From contig NZ_QASN01000020.1 of NCBI RefSeq assembly GCF_003052585.1, positions 558,001 to 622,000 of the forward strand: 64,000 nt of DNA, written 5' to 3'. Numbering within the stretch: position 1 is the first letter of the stretch; every line of letters begins with the position of its first letter. Below are positions 36,498 to 46,760 of this stretch, piece by piece. This DNA is from Pseudomonas mangrovi (GTDB taxonomy: Bacteria; Pseudomonadota; Gammaproteobacteria; Pseudomonadales; Pseudomonadaceae). Below the pieces are notes generated by a model. The model saw only the letters and a list, made by a program, of their open reading frames with translations, ran no database searches and was not told the origin of the DNA. A program made the position numbers and the translations under genes.

Positions 36498-37400
36498 TCA
36501 CCCCCGGCTCAGGCGTGCACGGGCGACGCGCGAGCCGTTGGGTTTGTCCAGCACGTTGCAGATGCGCTGGCCGGCGGCGACCAGGCGGTCCAGGTCGATG
36601 CCCGTTTCGATGCCCAGGCCCTGCAGCAGGTAGAGCACATCCTCGGTGGCCACGTTGCCGGTGGCACCCTTGGCGTAGGGGCAGCCACCGAGGCCGGCGA
36701 CCGAGCTGTCGAACACGCTGATGCCTTCGAGCAGGCCGGCGTAGACGTTGGCCAGGGCCTGGCCATAGGTGTCGTGAAAGTGTCCGGCGAGCCTGTCCCG
36801 TGGAATGTCGCGGCCGACCACCTCGAACAGCTGGCGGGTGGCGCCGGCGGTGCCGGTGCCGATGGTGTCGCCCAGGGATATCTCGTAGCAACCCATGGCG
36901 TAGAGCTCCCGCGCCACGGCGGCGACCTGCGCCGCCGGCACCTCACCTTCATAGGGGCAGCCAAGCACGCAGGAGATATAGCCACGCACCCGCACGCCCC
37001 GCGCCTTGGCCGCGTCCAGCAGAGGGACGAAGCGCGCCAGGCTGTCGGCGATCGAGCAGTTGATGTTCTTCTGCGAAAAACGCTCGGAGGCGGCAGCGAA
37101 CACCGCAACCTCACGCACACCCGCCGCCAGGGCAGCCTCGAAGCCCTTCATGTTCGGCGTCAGCGCCGCGTAGGTGACGCCCGGACGGCGCTGGATGCGG
37201 GTAAACACCTCGGCGCTGCCGGCCATCTGCGGCACCCACTTGGGCGAAACGAAACTGCCGACCTCGATGTAGGCAAGCCCGGCGGCGGACAGGTCATCGA
37301 CCAGGCGTACCTTGTCCTCGACGCTGATCGGCTGCTTCTCGTTCTGCAGGCCGTCACGCGGGCCGACTTCGACCAGGCGGACGTGTTGGGGAAGGGTCAT
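36498..37400 (-). CDS. liuE: Hydroxymethylglutaryl-CoA lyase
   Basis: A 300-residue TIM-barrel lyase that splits 3-hydroxy-3-methylglutaryl-CoA into acetoacetate and acetyl-CoA, the last step of leucine breakdown. It opens VRLVEVGPRDGLQNEK, the metal-binding start of the HMGL family. It carries HFHDTYGQALAN and the active-site cysteine in GLGGCPYAKGATGN. A REP repeat separates it from liuD upstream by 179 bp. It sits after liuD as in the P. aeruginosa liu operon. Confidence 0.95.
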   Translation of the reverse strand: MTLPQHVRLVEVGPRDGLQNEKQPISVEDKVRLVDDLSAAGLAYIEVGSFVSPKWVPQMAGSAEVFTRIQRRPGVTYAALTPNMKGFEAALAAGVREVAVFAAASERFSQKNINCSIADSLARFVPLLDAAKARGVRVRGYISCVLGCPYEGEVPAAQVAAVARELYAMGCYEISLGDTIGTGTAGATRQLFEVVGRDIPRDRLAGHFHDTYGQALANVYAGLLEGISVFDSSVAGLGGCPYAKGATGNVATEDVLYLLQGLGIETGIDLDRLVAAGQRICNVLDKPNGSRVARARLSRG

Positions 37401-37539
37401 GAAAGCTCTCTCGTATGCAGGTTGCCAATGCGCATCAGATTACTCGAAGTTGCCGTTCAGCCAGTCTCGCTGGGGGTAGAAGGGCGCCGATTCGTCGGGC
37501 GTCGCTACGTCGGGCGTCGCCACATCAAACCAGCCGAAT

Positions 37540-37570
37540 GTAGGTTGGCGCCGAGCCTGCGAGGCCCAAC
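37540..37570 (+). repeat. REP-type palindrome with GTAG foot, GTTGG family
   Basis: GTAG, GTTGGCGCC, loop GAGCCTGCGA, GGCCCAAC. It lies between liuD and liuE, antisense to their direction. Just before it a 15-bp unit, GTCGGGCGTCGCYAC, is repeated twice in tandem (37494-37525). Confidence 0.65.
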
Positions 37571-37579
37571 ACTACCGAC

Positions 37580-39511
37580 TCACGCCTCGCGCAACTCGAC
37601 CAGCACAGCGCCCTCGGTGACCATCTCGCCCTCGCTGCAATGCAGCGCGCCGATCGTGCCGGCATGCGGCGCGCGGATGCTGTGCTCCATCTTCATTGCC
37701 TCCAGGACCAGCAGCGCCTGGCCCTGTTCGACCTGCTGGCCCACCTCGACCAGCACCCGCACGATGCTGCCGCTCATGGGCGCATTCAGCCCGCCGGCGA
37801 TGCCATGGCCGGCATCTGCTGCAGCCGTTGGGTCGAAGCGGCGTATGCAGCGCAGGGCGCCGCGCCATTGCAGATACAGGGTGTCGCCCTGGCGGATCGC
37901 CCGCAGACGCTGCTCGACTCCGTCGACCGAATGCACCAGCCACTCGCCCTCAAGATGAGCCTGCCCCGGCGCCTGCAGGCGCTGCGCTGCAGCGTCGCAC
38001 ACCAGGTGCAGCGTACTTGTCGCCGGCATGCCCGCACGCCAGCCGCTGCGTGCCGCCCAGGGCGAGTGCGGATCATCCCCGCGCATGGGAGCTGGCTCAC
38101 TCTGCAGCCAGGCATCGGCGGCCAGGGCCCAGAAGGATTCGTCCACTGCGCCCGGCGCCTGCAGCAGTCGCTCCCGATGGCGTTCGATGAAGCCGGTATC
38201 CAGCTCGGCGGCGGCGAACGCAGGCTCAGCGAGGATGCGCTGCAGAAACGCCCGGTTGCTACGCACGCCGGCCAGGCAGAGCTCGTCGAGCATGCCCAGC
38301 AGGCGCAGGCGGGCCTGCTCGCGGGTTTCGCCCCAGGCGACCAGCTTGGCCAGCAGCGGGTCGTAGAACGGCGAGATGTGGTCGCCTTCGGCCACACCGC
38401 TGTCGACCCGACGCCCCTCGCCGGCAGTAGGCTCGCGATACAGCTGCAACAAGCCGCTGGCCGGGAGGAAATCATTCAGCGGATCTTCGGCGTACAGCCG
38501 CACCTCGATCGCGTGACCCTGCAGCGGCAGTTGCGCCTGGGTGAACGGCAGTACCTCGCCACAGGCGACGCGGATCTGCCAGCTGACAAGGTCCAGCCCG
38601 GTGATGGCCTCGGTGACCGGATGCTCGACCTGCAGGCGGGTGTTCATCTCCATGAAGTAGAAGCCGCCCTGATCATCGAGCAGGAACTCCACGGTGCCGG
38701 CACCGACATAGCCGATCGCCTGCGCCGCGCGCACGGCTGCCTGGCCCATGGCTGCGCGCAGCTCCGTGGACAGGCCGGGGGCTGGCGCTTCCTCGACCAC
38801 CTTCTGGTGGCGACGCTGGATCGAGCAGTCGCGCTCGTGCAGGTACAGGCAATGGCCGTGGCGATCGGCGAACACCTGGATCTCCACATGGCGTGGCCGG
38901 GCCAGGTATTTCTCCACCAGCAGACGCGCATCGCCGAACGCCGCCTGGGCTTCGCGCCGGGCAGACTCCAGCGCTTCGGCCAGTTCGGCGGGCTTCTCGA
39001 CCACCTTCATACCCTTGCCGCCGCCACCGGCCGAGGCCTTGAGCAGCACGGGATAGCCGATCTGTTCGGCGGCCTTCCGGAAGCTCTGCTGATCCTGTTG
39101 CGCGCCGTGGTAGCCGGGCACCAGCGGCACGCCGGCCGCGCCCATCAGCGCCTTGGCCGCGGCCTTGTCGCCCATCGCTTCGATGGCCGCGGCTGGCGGT
39201 CCGAGGAAGATCAACCCGGCCGCTTCGCAGGCGCGGGCAAAGGCGGCGTTCTCGGAGAGAAAGCCGTAGCCGGGGTGGATCGCCTGGGCGCCGCTGGCCT
39301 GGGCGGCGGCGATGATCCGTTCGCCGAGCAGATAGCTCTGCGCCGGCCGTTCGCCGCCCAGGTCGACCGCCAGGTCCGCCTCGCGCACATGCCTCGCACC
39401 CGAATCAGTGGCGCTGTGCACCGCCACACTGGTGATACCCATGGCGCGCGCGGTACGGATGATCCGGCAGGCGATTTCGCCGCGGTTGGCGACCAGCAGA
39501 CGCTCGATCAT
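37580..39511 (-). CDS. liuD: Methylcrotonyl-CoA carboxylase, biotin-containing alpha subunit
   Basis: A 643-residue biotin carboxylase subunit. It has the ATP-grasp core: IHPGYGFLSENA near residue 75, the glycine-rich ASAGGGGKGMK, and EMNTRLQVEHPVTE. A C-terminal biotin domain has K607 in EAMKMEHS. With LiuB it carboxylates 3-methylcrotonyl-CoA. The start MIERLLVANRGEIACR is the normal start of the family; longer upstream frame is not coding. The order liuA-B-C-D-E is kept on the minus strand. Confidence 0.95.
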   Translation of the reverse strand: MIERLLVANRGEIACRIIRTARAMGITSVAVHSATDSGARHVREADLAVDLGGERPAQSYLLGERIIAAAQASGAQAIHPGYGFLSENAAFARACEAAGLIFLGPPAAAIEAMGDKAAAKALMGAAGVPLVPGYHGAQQDQQSFRKAAEQIGYPVLLKASAGGGGKGMKVVEKPAELAEALESARREAQAAFGDARLLVEKYLARPRHVEIQVFADRHGHCLYLHERDCSIQRRHQKVVEEAPAPGLSTELRAAMGQAAVRAAQAIGYVGAGTVEFLLDDQGGFYFMEMNTRLQVEHPVTEAITGLDLVSWQIRVACGEVLPFTQAQLPLQGHAIEVRLYAEDPLNDFLPASGLLQLYREPTAGEGRRVDSGVAEGDHISPFYDPLLAKLVAWGETREQARLRLLGMLDELCLAGVRSNRAFLQRILAEPAFAAAELDTGFIERHRERLLQAPGAVDESFWALAADAWLQSEPAPMRGDDPHSPWAARSGWRAGMPATSTLHLVCDAAAQRLQAPGQAHLEGEWLVHSVDGVEQRLRAIRQGDTLYLQWRGALRCIRRFDPTAAADAGHGIAGGLNAPMSGSIVRVLVEVGQQVEQGQALLVLEAMKMEHSIRAPHAGTIGALHCSEGEMVTEGAVLVELREA

Positions 39512-39563
39512 GGGCAGCTCCGTGGCAGGATTGCCGGGTGGGGTTGCGCGGGGTTTGACCCGT

Positions 39564-40361
39564 TCATGTGTCCGCCTGCCAGGCGGGCGGGCGTTTGTCG
39601 AAGAAGGCTGCCAGGCCTTCCTGGCCTTCAGGGCTGACCCGCAGCCGGGCGATGGTGGTTTCGCTGGCACGGCGCAGGTCGTCGCCGAGCAGACCCGGGC
39701 CCGCCTCGCGCAACAGTGCCTTGGTTGCGCGCATCGCCTGCGGACTGTTCTGCAGCAACTGGGCGATCCAGTGCTCGACGCGCGCCTCCAGCTCCTCCGC
39801 CGTACAGAACTCCGCCAGCAGGCCCAACTCGCAGGCACGCCGGGCGTCGAAGCGCTCCGCGCTGAGGGCATAGCGTCGGGTGGCTCGCTCACCGATCGCC
39901 TGGACCAGGAACGGGCTGATCACCGCCGGCGCCAGGCCGATGCGCACCTCGGAGAGGGCGAACAGCGCATCCTCGCTGCCGATGGCGATATCGCAGCAGG
40001 CCACCAGCCCAACGGCACCACCGAAGGCGGCACCTTGCACCACGGCCAGGCAGGGCAGGGGAAGGGCATGCAAGGCATACATCAGCTGCGCCAGTTGCTC
40101 GGCGTCGGCCAGGTTGGCGTGGATATCCAGCTGCGCCGCCTTGCGCATCCACTCAAGATCGGCGCCGGCGCAGAAGTGCCGCCCGCGCCCGCGCAGCAGC
40201 AGGAAGCGCAGGCTGGTATCGGTGGCGATCTCATCGATCACGGCAATCAGCTCGCTGATCATCAGCGCGTCGAAGGCGTTGTGCCGCTGCGGCCGGTTCA
40301 GCCACAGGGTGGCGAAGCCGCGCGGGTCGCGCTCCAGCGAGAGGGTGGTGAATTCGCTCAT
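39564..40361 (-). CDS. liuC: Methylglutaconyl-CoA hydratase (enoyl-CoA hydratase family)
   Basis: A 265-residue crotonase-fold enzyme. The oxyanion-hole segments are FCAGADLEWM and GAAFGGAVGLVACCD, and ALSEVRIGLAPAVISPF follows. Position between the two carboxylase genes marks it as LiuC, which hydrates 3-methylglutaconyl-CoA to HMG-CoA. The start MSEFTTLSLERD fits the family. It is 28 bp from liuB and 52 bp from liuD. Confidence 0.94.
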   Translation of the reverse strand: MSEFTTLSLERDPRGFATLWLNRPQRHNAFDALMISELIAVIDEIATDTSLRFLLLRGRGRHFCAGADLEWMRKAAQLDIHANLADAEQLAQLMYALHALPLPCLAVVQGAAFGGAVGLVACCDIAIGSEDALFALSEVRIGLAPAVISPFLVQAIGERATRRYALSAERFDARRACELGLLAEFCTAEELEARVEHWIAQLLQNSPQAMRATKALLREAGPGLLGDDLRRASETTIARLRVSPEGQEGLAAFFDKRPPAWQADT

Positions 40362-40389
40362 CTGCAATTCTCCGGGCGCTTGGCGGCGC

Positions 40390-41997
40390 CTACATCCGGA
40401 ACACGCCGAAGGTGGTGGGTTCGATGGCGGCGTTGAGGCTGGCGGAGATCGCCAGGGCAAGCACCTCGCGTGTCTGCGCCGGGTCGATCACGCCGTCATC
40501 CCAGAGCCGGGCGCTGGAGTAGAAAGCGTGCGCCTGGCGCTCGTACTGCTCGATGATCGGCTCGGCCAGCGCCGCTTGGTCGCCGGCGGAGAATTCCTGC
40601 CCGGCGCGCTCGGCCTGCTCGCGCTTGACCTGGACCAGCACGCCGGCAGCCTGGCGCGCGCCCATCACGCCGATCCGCGCGTTCGGCCACATCCACAGGA
40701 AACGTGGATCGAAGGCGCGCCCGCACATGCCGTAGTTGCCGGCGCCGAAGCTGCCGCCGATGACCAGGGTGAACTTGGGCACCCGAGCGCAGGCGACCGC
40801 CGTCACCAGCTTGGCGCCGTGCTTGGCGATGCCGCCTTCCTCGTACTTCTTGCCGACCATGAAGCCGGTGATGTTCTGCAGGAACAGCAGCGGAATGCCG
40901 CGCTGGCAGGCCAGCTCGACGAAGTGCGCGCCTTTCTGCGCGCCCTCGGCGAAGAGGATGCCGTTGTTCGCCAGGATCGCCAGTGGATAGCCGTTGAGCC
41001 GGGCGAAACCGCAGACCAGGGTGGTGCCGAACAGCGCCTTGAATTCATCGAACTGCGAGTCGTCGACGATGCGCGCGATCACCTCGCGCACATCGAACGG
41101 CTGCTTGGCGTCGGCCGGGACGATGCCGTACAGCTCCTCGGCGGGGTAGCGCGGCGCTTGCGGCGCGCTGACTTCGAGTCGGCCCAGCTTGCGCCAGTTG
41201 AGGGTGGCGATGCAGCGTCGGGCCAGCGCCAGGGCGTGCTCGTCGTTCTCGGCGTAGTGATCGGCGACACCGCTGCTACGGCAGTGGACATCGGCGCCAC
41301 CCAGTTCCTCGGCGCTGACCACCTCGCCGGTGGCGGCCTTCACCAGCGGCGGGCCGGCAAGAAAGATGGTCGCCTGCTGGCGCACCATGATGGTCTCGTC
41401 GCTCATCGCCGGGACGTAGGCGCCGCCCGCGGTGCAGGAGCCGAGCACCACGGCGATCTGCGGAATGCCGCGGGCGCTCATGTTGGCCTGGTTGAAGAAG
41501 ATCCGCCCGAAGTGCTCGCGGTCGGGAAACACCTCGTCCTGGCGCGGCAGGTTGGCGCCGCCGGAATCCACCAGGTAGAGGCACGGCAGGCGGTTTTCCG
41601 CGGCGATGGCCTGGGCGCGCAGGTGCTTCTTCACCGTCAGCGGGTAGTAGCTGCCGCCTTTCACCGTGGCGTCGTTGGCGATGATCATGCATTCGACGCC
41701 CTCGACCCGACCGATACCGGCGATCAGGCCGGCGCAAGGCACGTCTTCGTCATAGACCTGATGCGCGGCCAGCTGCGCGATTTCGAGAAAGGCCGAGCCA
41801 GGGTCGAGCAGGGCGTCGATGCGTGCCCGTGGCAGCAGCTTGCCGCGGTCGAGGTGGCGCTGCTGGGCGGCCGCGCCACCGCCCTGGGCGACGCGCCCGA
41901 GCAGACTGCGCAGCTCGCCCAGCCGTTCGAGCATGGCCGCGCTGTTGGCGGCGAAGTCGGGGGAGCGCGGGTTGATCCGGGTATGCAGGATGGTCAT
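40390..41997 (-). CDS. liuB: Methylcrotonyl-CoA carboxylase, beta (carboxyltransferase) subunit
   Basis: A 535-residue acyl-CoA carboxyltransferase. Characteristic stretches are [62 protein letters not shown] and [16 protein letters not shown]. These are diagnostic of the methylcrotonyl-CoA class. It pairs with LiuD to move the carboxyl group from biotin to 3-methylcrotonyl-CoA. It lies between liuA (90-bp gap) and liuC. Confidence 0.96.
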   Translation of the reverse strand: MTILHTRINPRSPDFAANSAAMLERLGELRSLLGRVAQGGGAAAQQRHLDRGKLLPRARIDALLDPGSAFLEIAQLAAHQVYDEDVPCAGLIAGIGRVEGVECMIIANDATVKGGSYYPLTVKKHLRAQAIAAENRLPCLYLVDSGGANLPRQDEVFPDREHFGRIFFNQANMSARGIPQIAVVLGSCTAGGAYVPAMSDETIMVRQQATIFLAGPPLVKAATGEVVSAEELGGADVHCRSSGVADHYAENDEHALALARRCIATLNWRKLGRLEVSAPQAPRYPAEELYGIVPADAKQPFDVREVIARIVDDSQFDEFKALFGTTLVCGFARLNGYPLAILANNGILFAEGAQKGAHFVELACQRGIPLLFLQNITGFMVGKKYEEGGIAKHGAKLVTAVACARVPKFTLVIGGSFGAGNYGMCGRAFDPRFLWMWPNARIGVMGARQAAGVLVQVKREQAERAGQEFSAGDQAALAEPIIEQYERQAHAFYSSARLWDDGVIDPAQTREVLALAISASLNAAIEPTTFGVFRM

Positions 41998-42087
41998 TGC
42001 CTTTGCTCCGCGCGTCTTGCGCCCGAGGCGTGACGCTGGAAGGGACCAGCAGACGGGCCTTCAGCCTCGGGCTTGCGGCTCAAGGCG

Positions 42088-43251
42088 CTATTTCGTCTCA
42101 TTGAACAGCTCCCGCCCGATCAGCATGCGACGGATCTCGCTGGTGCCGGCGCCGATCTCGTAGAGTTTGGCGTCGCGCAGCAGGCGTCCGGCGGGGAAGT
42201 CGTTGATGTAGCCGTTGCCGCCGAGAATCTGGATGGTCTCCAGGGCCACGCGGGTCGCCGCTTCCGCGGTGTAGAGGATCACCCCGGCGGCATCCTTGCG
42301 CGTGGTCTCGCCGCGGTCACAGGCCTGGGCCACCGCATACAGGTAGGCGCGGCTGGCCGCCAGTTGGGTGTACATGTCGGCGACCTTGGCCTGGATCAGC
42401 TGGAACTCGCCGATGCACTGGCCAAACTGCTGGCGGTCGTGGATGTACGGCAGCACCAGGTCGAGACAGGCCTGCATGATGCCCACCGGGCCCGCGGCGA
42501 GCACCACACGCTCGTAGTCCAGGCCGCTCATCAGCACCCTGACGCCGCCATCCAGCTCGCCGAGCAGGTTCTCCTCGGGCACCTCGACGTCCTCGAACAC
42601 CAGCTCGCAGGTGTTCGAGCCGCGCATGCCGAGCTTGTCCAGCTTCGGACTGCGCGAAAACCCCGGCCAGTCGCGCTCGACGATGAAGGCGCTGATGCCA
42701 TGCGCGCCCTGGTCACGGGCGGTGCGGGCGTAGATCACGTAGGTGTTGGCATCCGGGCCGTTGGTGATCCACATCTTGCTGCCGTTGAGGACGAAGCGGT
42801 CGCCGCGGCGTTCCGCGCGCAGCTTCATCGAGACGACGTCGGAGCCGGCGCCGGTTTCGCTCATCGCCAGGGCGCCGACATGCTCGCCGCTGACCAGGCG
42901 GGGCAGGTAGCGCTGCTTCTGCGCCGCGTTGCCGTTACGGCTGATCTGGTTCACGCACAGATTGGAGTGCGCACCGTAGGACAGCCCGACCGCAGCGGAG
43001 GCGCAACTGATCTGCTCCATTGCCAGCACATGAGCCTGGTAACCGAGACCGGCACCGCCATGGGCGGGGTCGACGGTGATGCCGAGCAGTCCCATGTCGC
43101 CGAACTTGCGCCAGAGGTCGGCGGGGAACAGGTTGTCCCGGTCGATCTGTGCCGCGCGCGGGGCAATTTCCGCCTGGACGAAGGCGCCCACCTGATCGCG
43201 CAGCAGATCGAGGGTTTCGCCCAGGGCGTGGTTCAGACTCGGGTAGCGCAT
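42088..43251 (-). CDS. liuA: Isovaleryl-CoA dehydrogenase
   Basis: A 387-residue flavin acyl-CoA dehydrogenase. It shows [19 protein letters not shown] (FAD and substrate region), [16 protein letters not shown], the [10 protein letters not shown] segment, and [21 protein letters not shown] near the end. Place in the cluster points to isovaleryl-CoA. It is the first structural gene of the liu operon, 66 bp after liuR on the same strand. Product: 3-methylcrotonyl-CoA. Confidence 0.95.
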   Translation of the reverse strand: MRYPSLNHALGETLDLLRDQVGAFVQAEIAPRAAQIDRDNLFPADLWRKFGDMGLLGITVDPAHGGAGLGYQAHVLAMEQISCASAAVGLSYGAHSNLCVNQISRNGNAAQKQRYLPRLVSGEHVGALAMSETGAGSDVVSMKLRAERRGDRFVLNGSKMWITNGPDANTYVIYARTARDQGAHGISAFIVERDWPGFSRSPKLDKLGMRGSNTCELVFEDVEVPEENLLGELDGGVRVLMSGLDYERVVLAAGPVGIMQACLDLVLPYIHDRQQFGQCIGEFQLIQAKVADMYTQLAASRAYLYAVAQACDRGETTRKDAAGVILYTAEAATRVALETIQILGGNGYINDFPAGRLLRDAKLYEIGAGTSEIRRMLIGRELFNETK

Positions 43252-43317
43252 GTTCCACCTATGACTTTATTTTTAGAAAGGCTGGATAACTGGCTGTTTA
43301 TAAAAGGTATTAACTTC

Positions 43318-43698
43318 TCAGGCGGGCAGCTCCTGCAGTGCCTGAGAACAGCGTTGCTCGGCGACATCCAGTTCCAGCTGCATCTGCTGGATATCCAGCA
43401 ACTGCTGCTGCAACTGGGCGCGGCGCTCCTCGATCTTGCGCTGGAAGCTCTCCAGCTGACGGCGGTTGCTGCCGTCAGGCTGGTAGAGATCGATCAGCTC
43501 CTTGCACTCGGCTAGCGAGAAGCCTAGTCGCTTGCCGCGCAGAATCAGCTTCAGCGCCACCCGGTCGCGCGGACTGTAGATCCGCTCCTGCCCACGCCGC
43601 TCGGGCGCAAGCATCCCGTGCTCCTCGTAGAAGCGGATGGTGCGGGTGGTGATATCCAGCTCACGGGCGAGCTCGGAGATCGAGTAGCAACCAGACAT
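43318..43698 (-). CDS. liuR: MerR family regulator of the liu operon
   Basis: A 126-residue MerR-type regulator. The N-terminal winged helix has YSISELARELDITTRTIRFYEEHGML. RIYSPRDRVALKLILRGKRLGFSL follows, then a coiled-coil dimerisation helix at about 85-115. No metal-binding cysteine set is seen at the C-terminus. It is the first gene of the liu transcription unit and probably controls its own promoter through the palindrome at 43743-43758. In proteobacteria LiuR responds to leucine-pathway intermediates. Confidence 0.93.
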   Translation of the reverse strand: MSGCYSISELARELDITTRTIRFYEEHGMLAPERRGQERIYSPRDRVALKLILRGKRLGFSLAECKELIDLYQPDGSNRRQLESFQRKIEERRAQLQQQLLDIQQMQLELDVAEQRCSQALQELPA

Positions 43699-43728
43699 TC
43701 AAAGGATTTCCATGGCGGTGGTTAAGTG

Positions 43729-43758
43729 AAGATAGGTTGCTCTTTACGTAAACGTCAA
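43729..43758 (-). promoter_or_regulatory. liuR promoter with overlapping palindromic LiuR operator
   Basis: On the minus strand a TTGACG -35 element (43758-43753) and a TATCTT -10 element (43734-43729) are set 18 bp apart, about 30 bp before the liuR start. The -35 element lies inside the palindrome TTGACGTTTACGTAAA (43758-43743), which has TT.ACGT..ACGT.AA symmetry. MerR-family regulators act on promoters with a palindrome and a long spacer, so this fits LiuR. It is inferred from sequence only. Confidence 0.6.
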
Positions 43759-43819
43759 CCTGCAGAAAAATATCCGCCCTGGCAGCCCACCCTACGGATT
43801 CGCCGTCACGGTACGCACT

Positions 43820-43851
43820 GTAGGTTGGCGCCGAGCAGAGCGAGGCCCAAC
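43820..43851 (+). repeat. REP-type palindrome with GTAG foot, GTTGG family
   Basis: GTAG, GTTGGCGCC, loop GAGCAGAGCGA, GGCCCAAC. Upstream, at 43781-43795, lies a facing half, GGCAGCCCACCCTAC. The arrangement is repeated at 43995-44073. Confidence 0.65.
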
Positions 43852-43858
43852 GAAGGGT

Positions 43859-44206
43859 CGGCAGGAGTACAAGGCGCCAAGCCGCTGAATGAAGACGGGT
43901 GGACACGCATGCAAATGATCACAGGCGCAAAGCCGAATGCGGACTGTCGCCAACCCGATCGTGCCGGTTTGAGTGCTGGCCCGGCCAATGCCGCGTTGGG
44001 CTTGGCAGCCCAACCTACGATGCGCCGTCACCGACGTACTCGTAGGTTGGAGCCGAGCAACGCGAGGCTCAACGAAAGGTCGGCAGGCCGCCTAGGCGGC
44101 GAACGAAGGACGGTTTCACGGGCCGCAGCCAAACGCGGCACGAGCACTACCAGAAAGAGGTTTAGGTTAGTAATTAAAAAGCGACAGAATCAGTTAGTTA
44201 CTTCCC
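43859..44206. other. Non-coding region between liuR and the LysR gene
   Basis: The gap between liuR and the LysR gene end is 508 bp (43699-44206). It holds the liuR promoter and two REP pairs. The remaining bases show no gene. The last 60 bases before the LysR stop are AT-rich. No clear terminator is seen for the LysR gene, though the REPs could serve. Confidence 0.5.
43995..44073. repeat. Back-to-back pair of GTTGG-family REPs
   Basis: GTTGGGCTTGGCAGCCCAAC with a CTAC foot (43995-44018) is followed after 23 bp by GTAG, GTTGGAGCC and GGCTCAAC (44042-44073). The feet point toward each other. The flanks (CGCCGTCAC before, GAAAGGTCGGCAGG after) match those at 43800-43870, so about 100 bp has been copied. 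Confidence 0.65.
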
Positions 44207-45142
44207 TTACTTCATCTGCTTTTGCAGCGCCTTTTCCTGTGCCGAGAACTGCCTCTGGGCGATCTCGATCATCTGTTCGCGCATCCAGCGGTTGGCCGGG
44301 TCCTGGTCGGTGCTTTCGTGCCAGTAGAGATGGGTCTCCAGCGGCGGCACGCCTTTGACCGGCAGATCGACGTAGTGGATGTTGTGCCGCTGGGCGAAGC
44401 GCTCCGGCACCGTCATCACCATATCGGTCTGCTCCAGCACCACCGAGGCCATCAGGTAATGCTGCGAGCGCAGGGCGATCTTGCGCTGCAGACCGATCTT
44501 GCCCAGCGTCAGGTCGACGTGACCAAGGCCGGCGCGGCGGGTGGAGATATGGATATGCGTCAGCGCCAGGTATTCGTCCATGCTCAACTTGTCCTTGGCC
44601 ATCGGATGCCCGTTGCGCATGGCGCAGACGTAGCGGTCTTCATACAGCTTGACGTGGCGTACCTGCGGATCGGTATTGAGCGGCGCATCCACGGCGAAGT
44701 CCAGGCGGCCTGCAGCCAGCTCCTTGGTCGCCTCACGACGCTTGGCCATGAAGCTCTCGATGAACACGTTCGGCGCCAGCCGGCGCAGACGCTGGAACAG
44801 CGGCGGCAGCATCACCGCCTCGGACAGGTCGGTCATGCTGATGCGGTAGGTCTTGCTCGCCTGGGCCGGGTTGAAGCTGCGGCTTTCCTGCACCGAGACG
44901 CGCAGCAGCTGCAGCGCCTGGCGCACCGGGCCGATGATGTTCTGCGCCATCGGTGTCGGCACCATGCCCTGAGCGGTGCGCATGAACAGCTGATCGTTGA
45001 AGGCTTCGCGCAGGCGTGCCAGGGCGTTGGAAACCGCAGGCTGGGTGATGCCGACGATCTGCCCGGCGCGGGTCAGATTGGCCTCGGTGTAGATCGCGTC
45101 GAAAACGATGAAGAGGTTCAGATCGACCTTGTTCAGGTTCAT
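44207..45142 (-). CDS. LysR family transcriptional regulator
   Basis: A 311-residue LysR-type regulator. The N-terminal helix-turn-helix (NLTRAGQIVGITQPAVSNAL, then RLREAFNDQLFMRT) is followed by a periplasmic-binding-like effector domain from about residue 90. The opening MNLNKVDLNLFIVFDAIY is shared with LeuO/NodD-like members. It is divergent from the acyl-CoA dehydrogenase gene, which it probably controls. The effector is unknown; an acyl-CoA is a reasonable guess. MRA upstream of the chosen Met is also possible. Confidence 0.9.
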   Translation of the reverse strand: MNLNKVDLNLFIVFDAIYTEANLTRAGQIVGITQPAVSNALARLREAFNDQLFMRTAQGMVPTPMAQNIIGPVRQALQLLRVSVQESRSFNPAQASKTYRISMTDLSEAVMLPPLFQRLRRLAPNVFIESFMAKRREATKELAAGRLDFAVDAPLNTDPQVRHVKLYEDRYVCAMRNGHPMAKDKLSMDEYLALTHIHISTRRAGLGHVDLTLGKIGLQRKIALRSQHYLMASVVLEQTDMVMTVPERFAQRHNIHYVDLPVKGVPPLETHLYWHESTDQDPANRWMREQMIEIAQRQFSAQEKALQKQMK

Positions 45143-45285
45143 GGCACGCACTCGTTCAGGGGCACTGGTAGGCGCCGATCATATATCGGTTATGAATCTT
45201 TATACACGCCGAGAATAGGTTAGATAAATCGCATTCCCTGATCTAGCATCACTTTCAACCTAAACCCGAAGAAGGTGCCCACCCC

Positions 45286-46512
<1,227 letters not shown>

Positions 46513-46534
46513 TCCACGCGCCTGCCTGAAACAG

Positions 46535-46562
46535 AAAACCCGGCCAGATGGCCGGGTTTTTT
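46535..46562 (+). terminator. Rho-independent terminator of the acyl-CoA dehydrogenase gene
   Basis: AAAACCCGGCC, loop AGAT, GGCCGGGTTTT, then further Ts. The 11-bp stem is perfect, the loop has four bases and the stem runs straight into a T-tract. Confidence 0.95.
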
Positions 46563-46687
46563 ATTTGCCGTTCGTGGTTTGGCGTGGAGGAGGGCGGGGC
46601 CAGCCTTCTTTAACGCGGAGCAGACTCACTCCGCAGTTGGATGCCGGGAATTCACTCCGACCCCATTAACTGTGAGGTTCTTCTACA

Positions 46688-46760
46688 GCCTCAACGTTTG
46701 ACATGAGCGGTGACCGACCGGCGCAGCCGGTTGGGCATCCGCTCGATGGAATGGTTAGGC
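46688..46760 (-). repeat. attC-like recombination site at the end of the dinB-like gene
   Basis: On the minus strand this 73-bp sequence begins GCCTAAC (46760-46754) and ends GTTGAGGC (46695-46688). The two ends are nearly complementary, as the R'' and R' boxes of an integron attC site are. Inside, GAGCGG pairs with CCGCTC, and CCGGCTGCGCCGG forms a small hairpin. The stop codon TAA of the gene lies inside the GCCTAAC core. The extra A in the GTTGAGGC end departs from the consensus. Confidence 0.6.

Noticed and set aside
37494..37525. Tandem 15-bp repeat between liuD and liuE as a minisatellite or CRISPR remnant
   Set aside because: Only two units, no spacer, and no cas genes.
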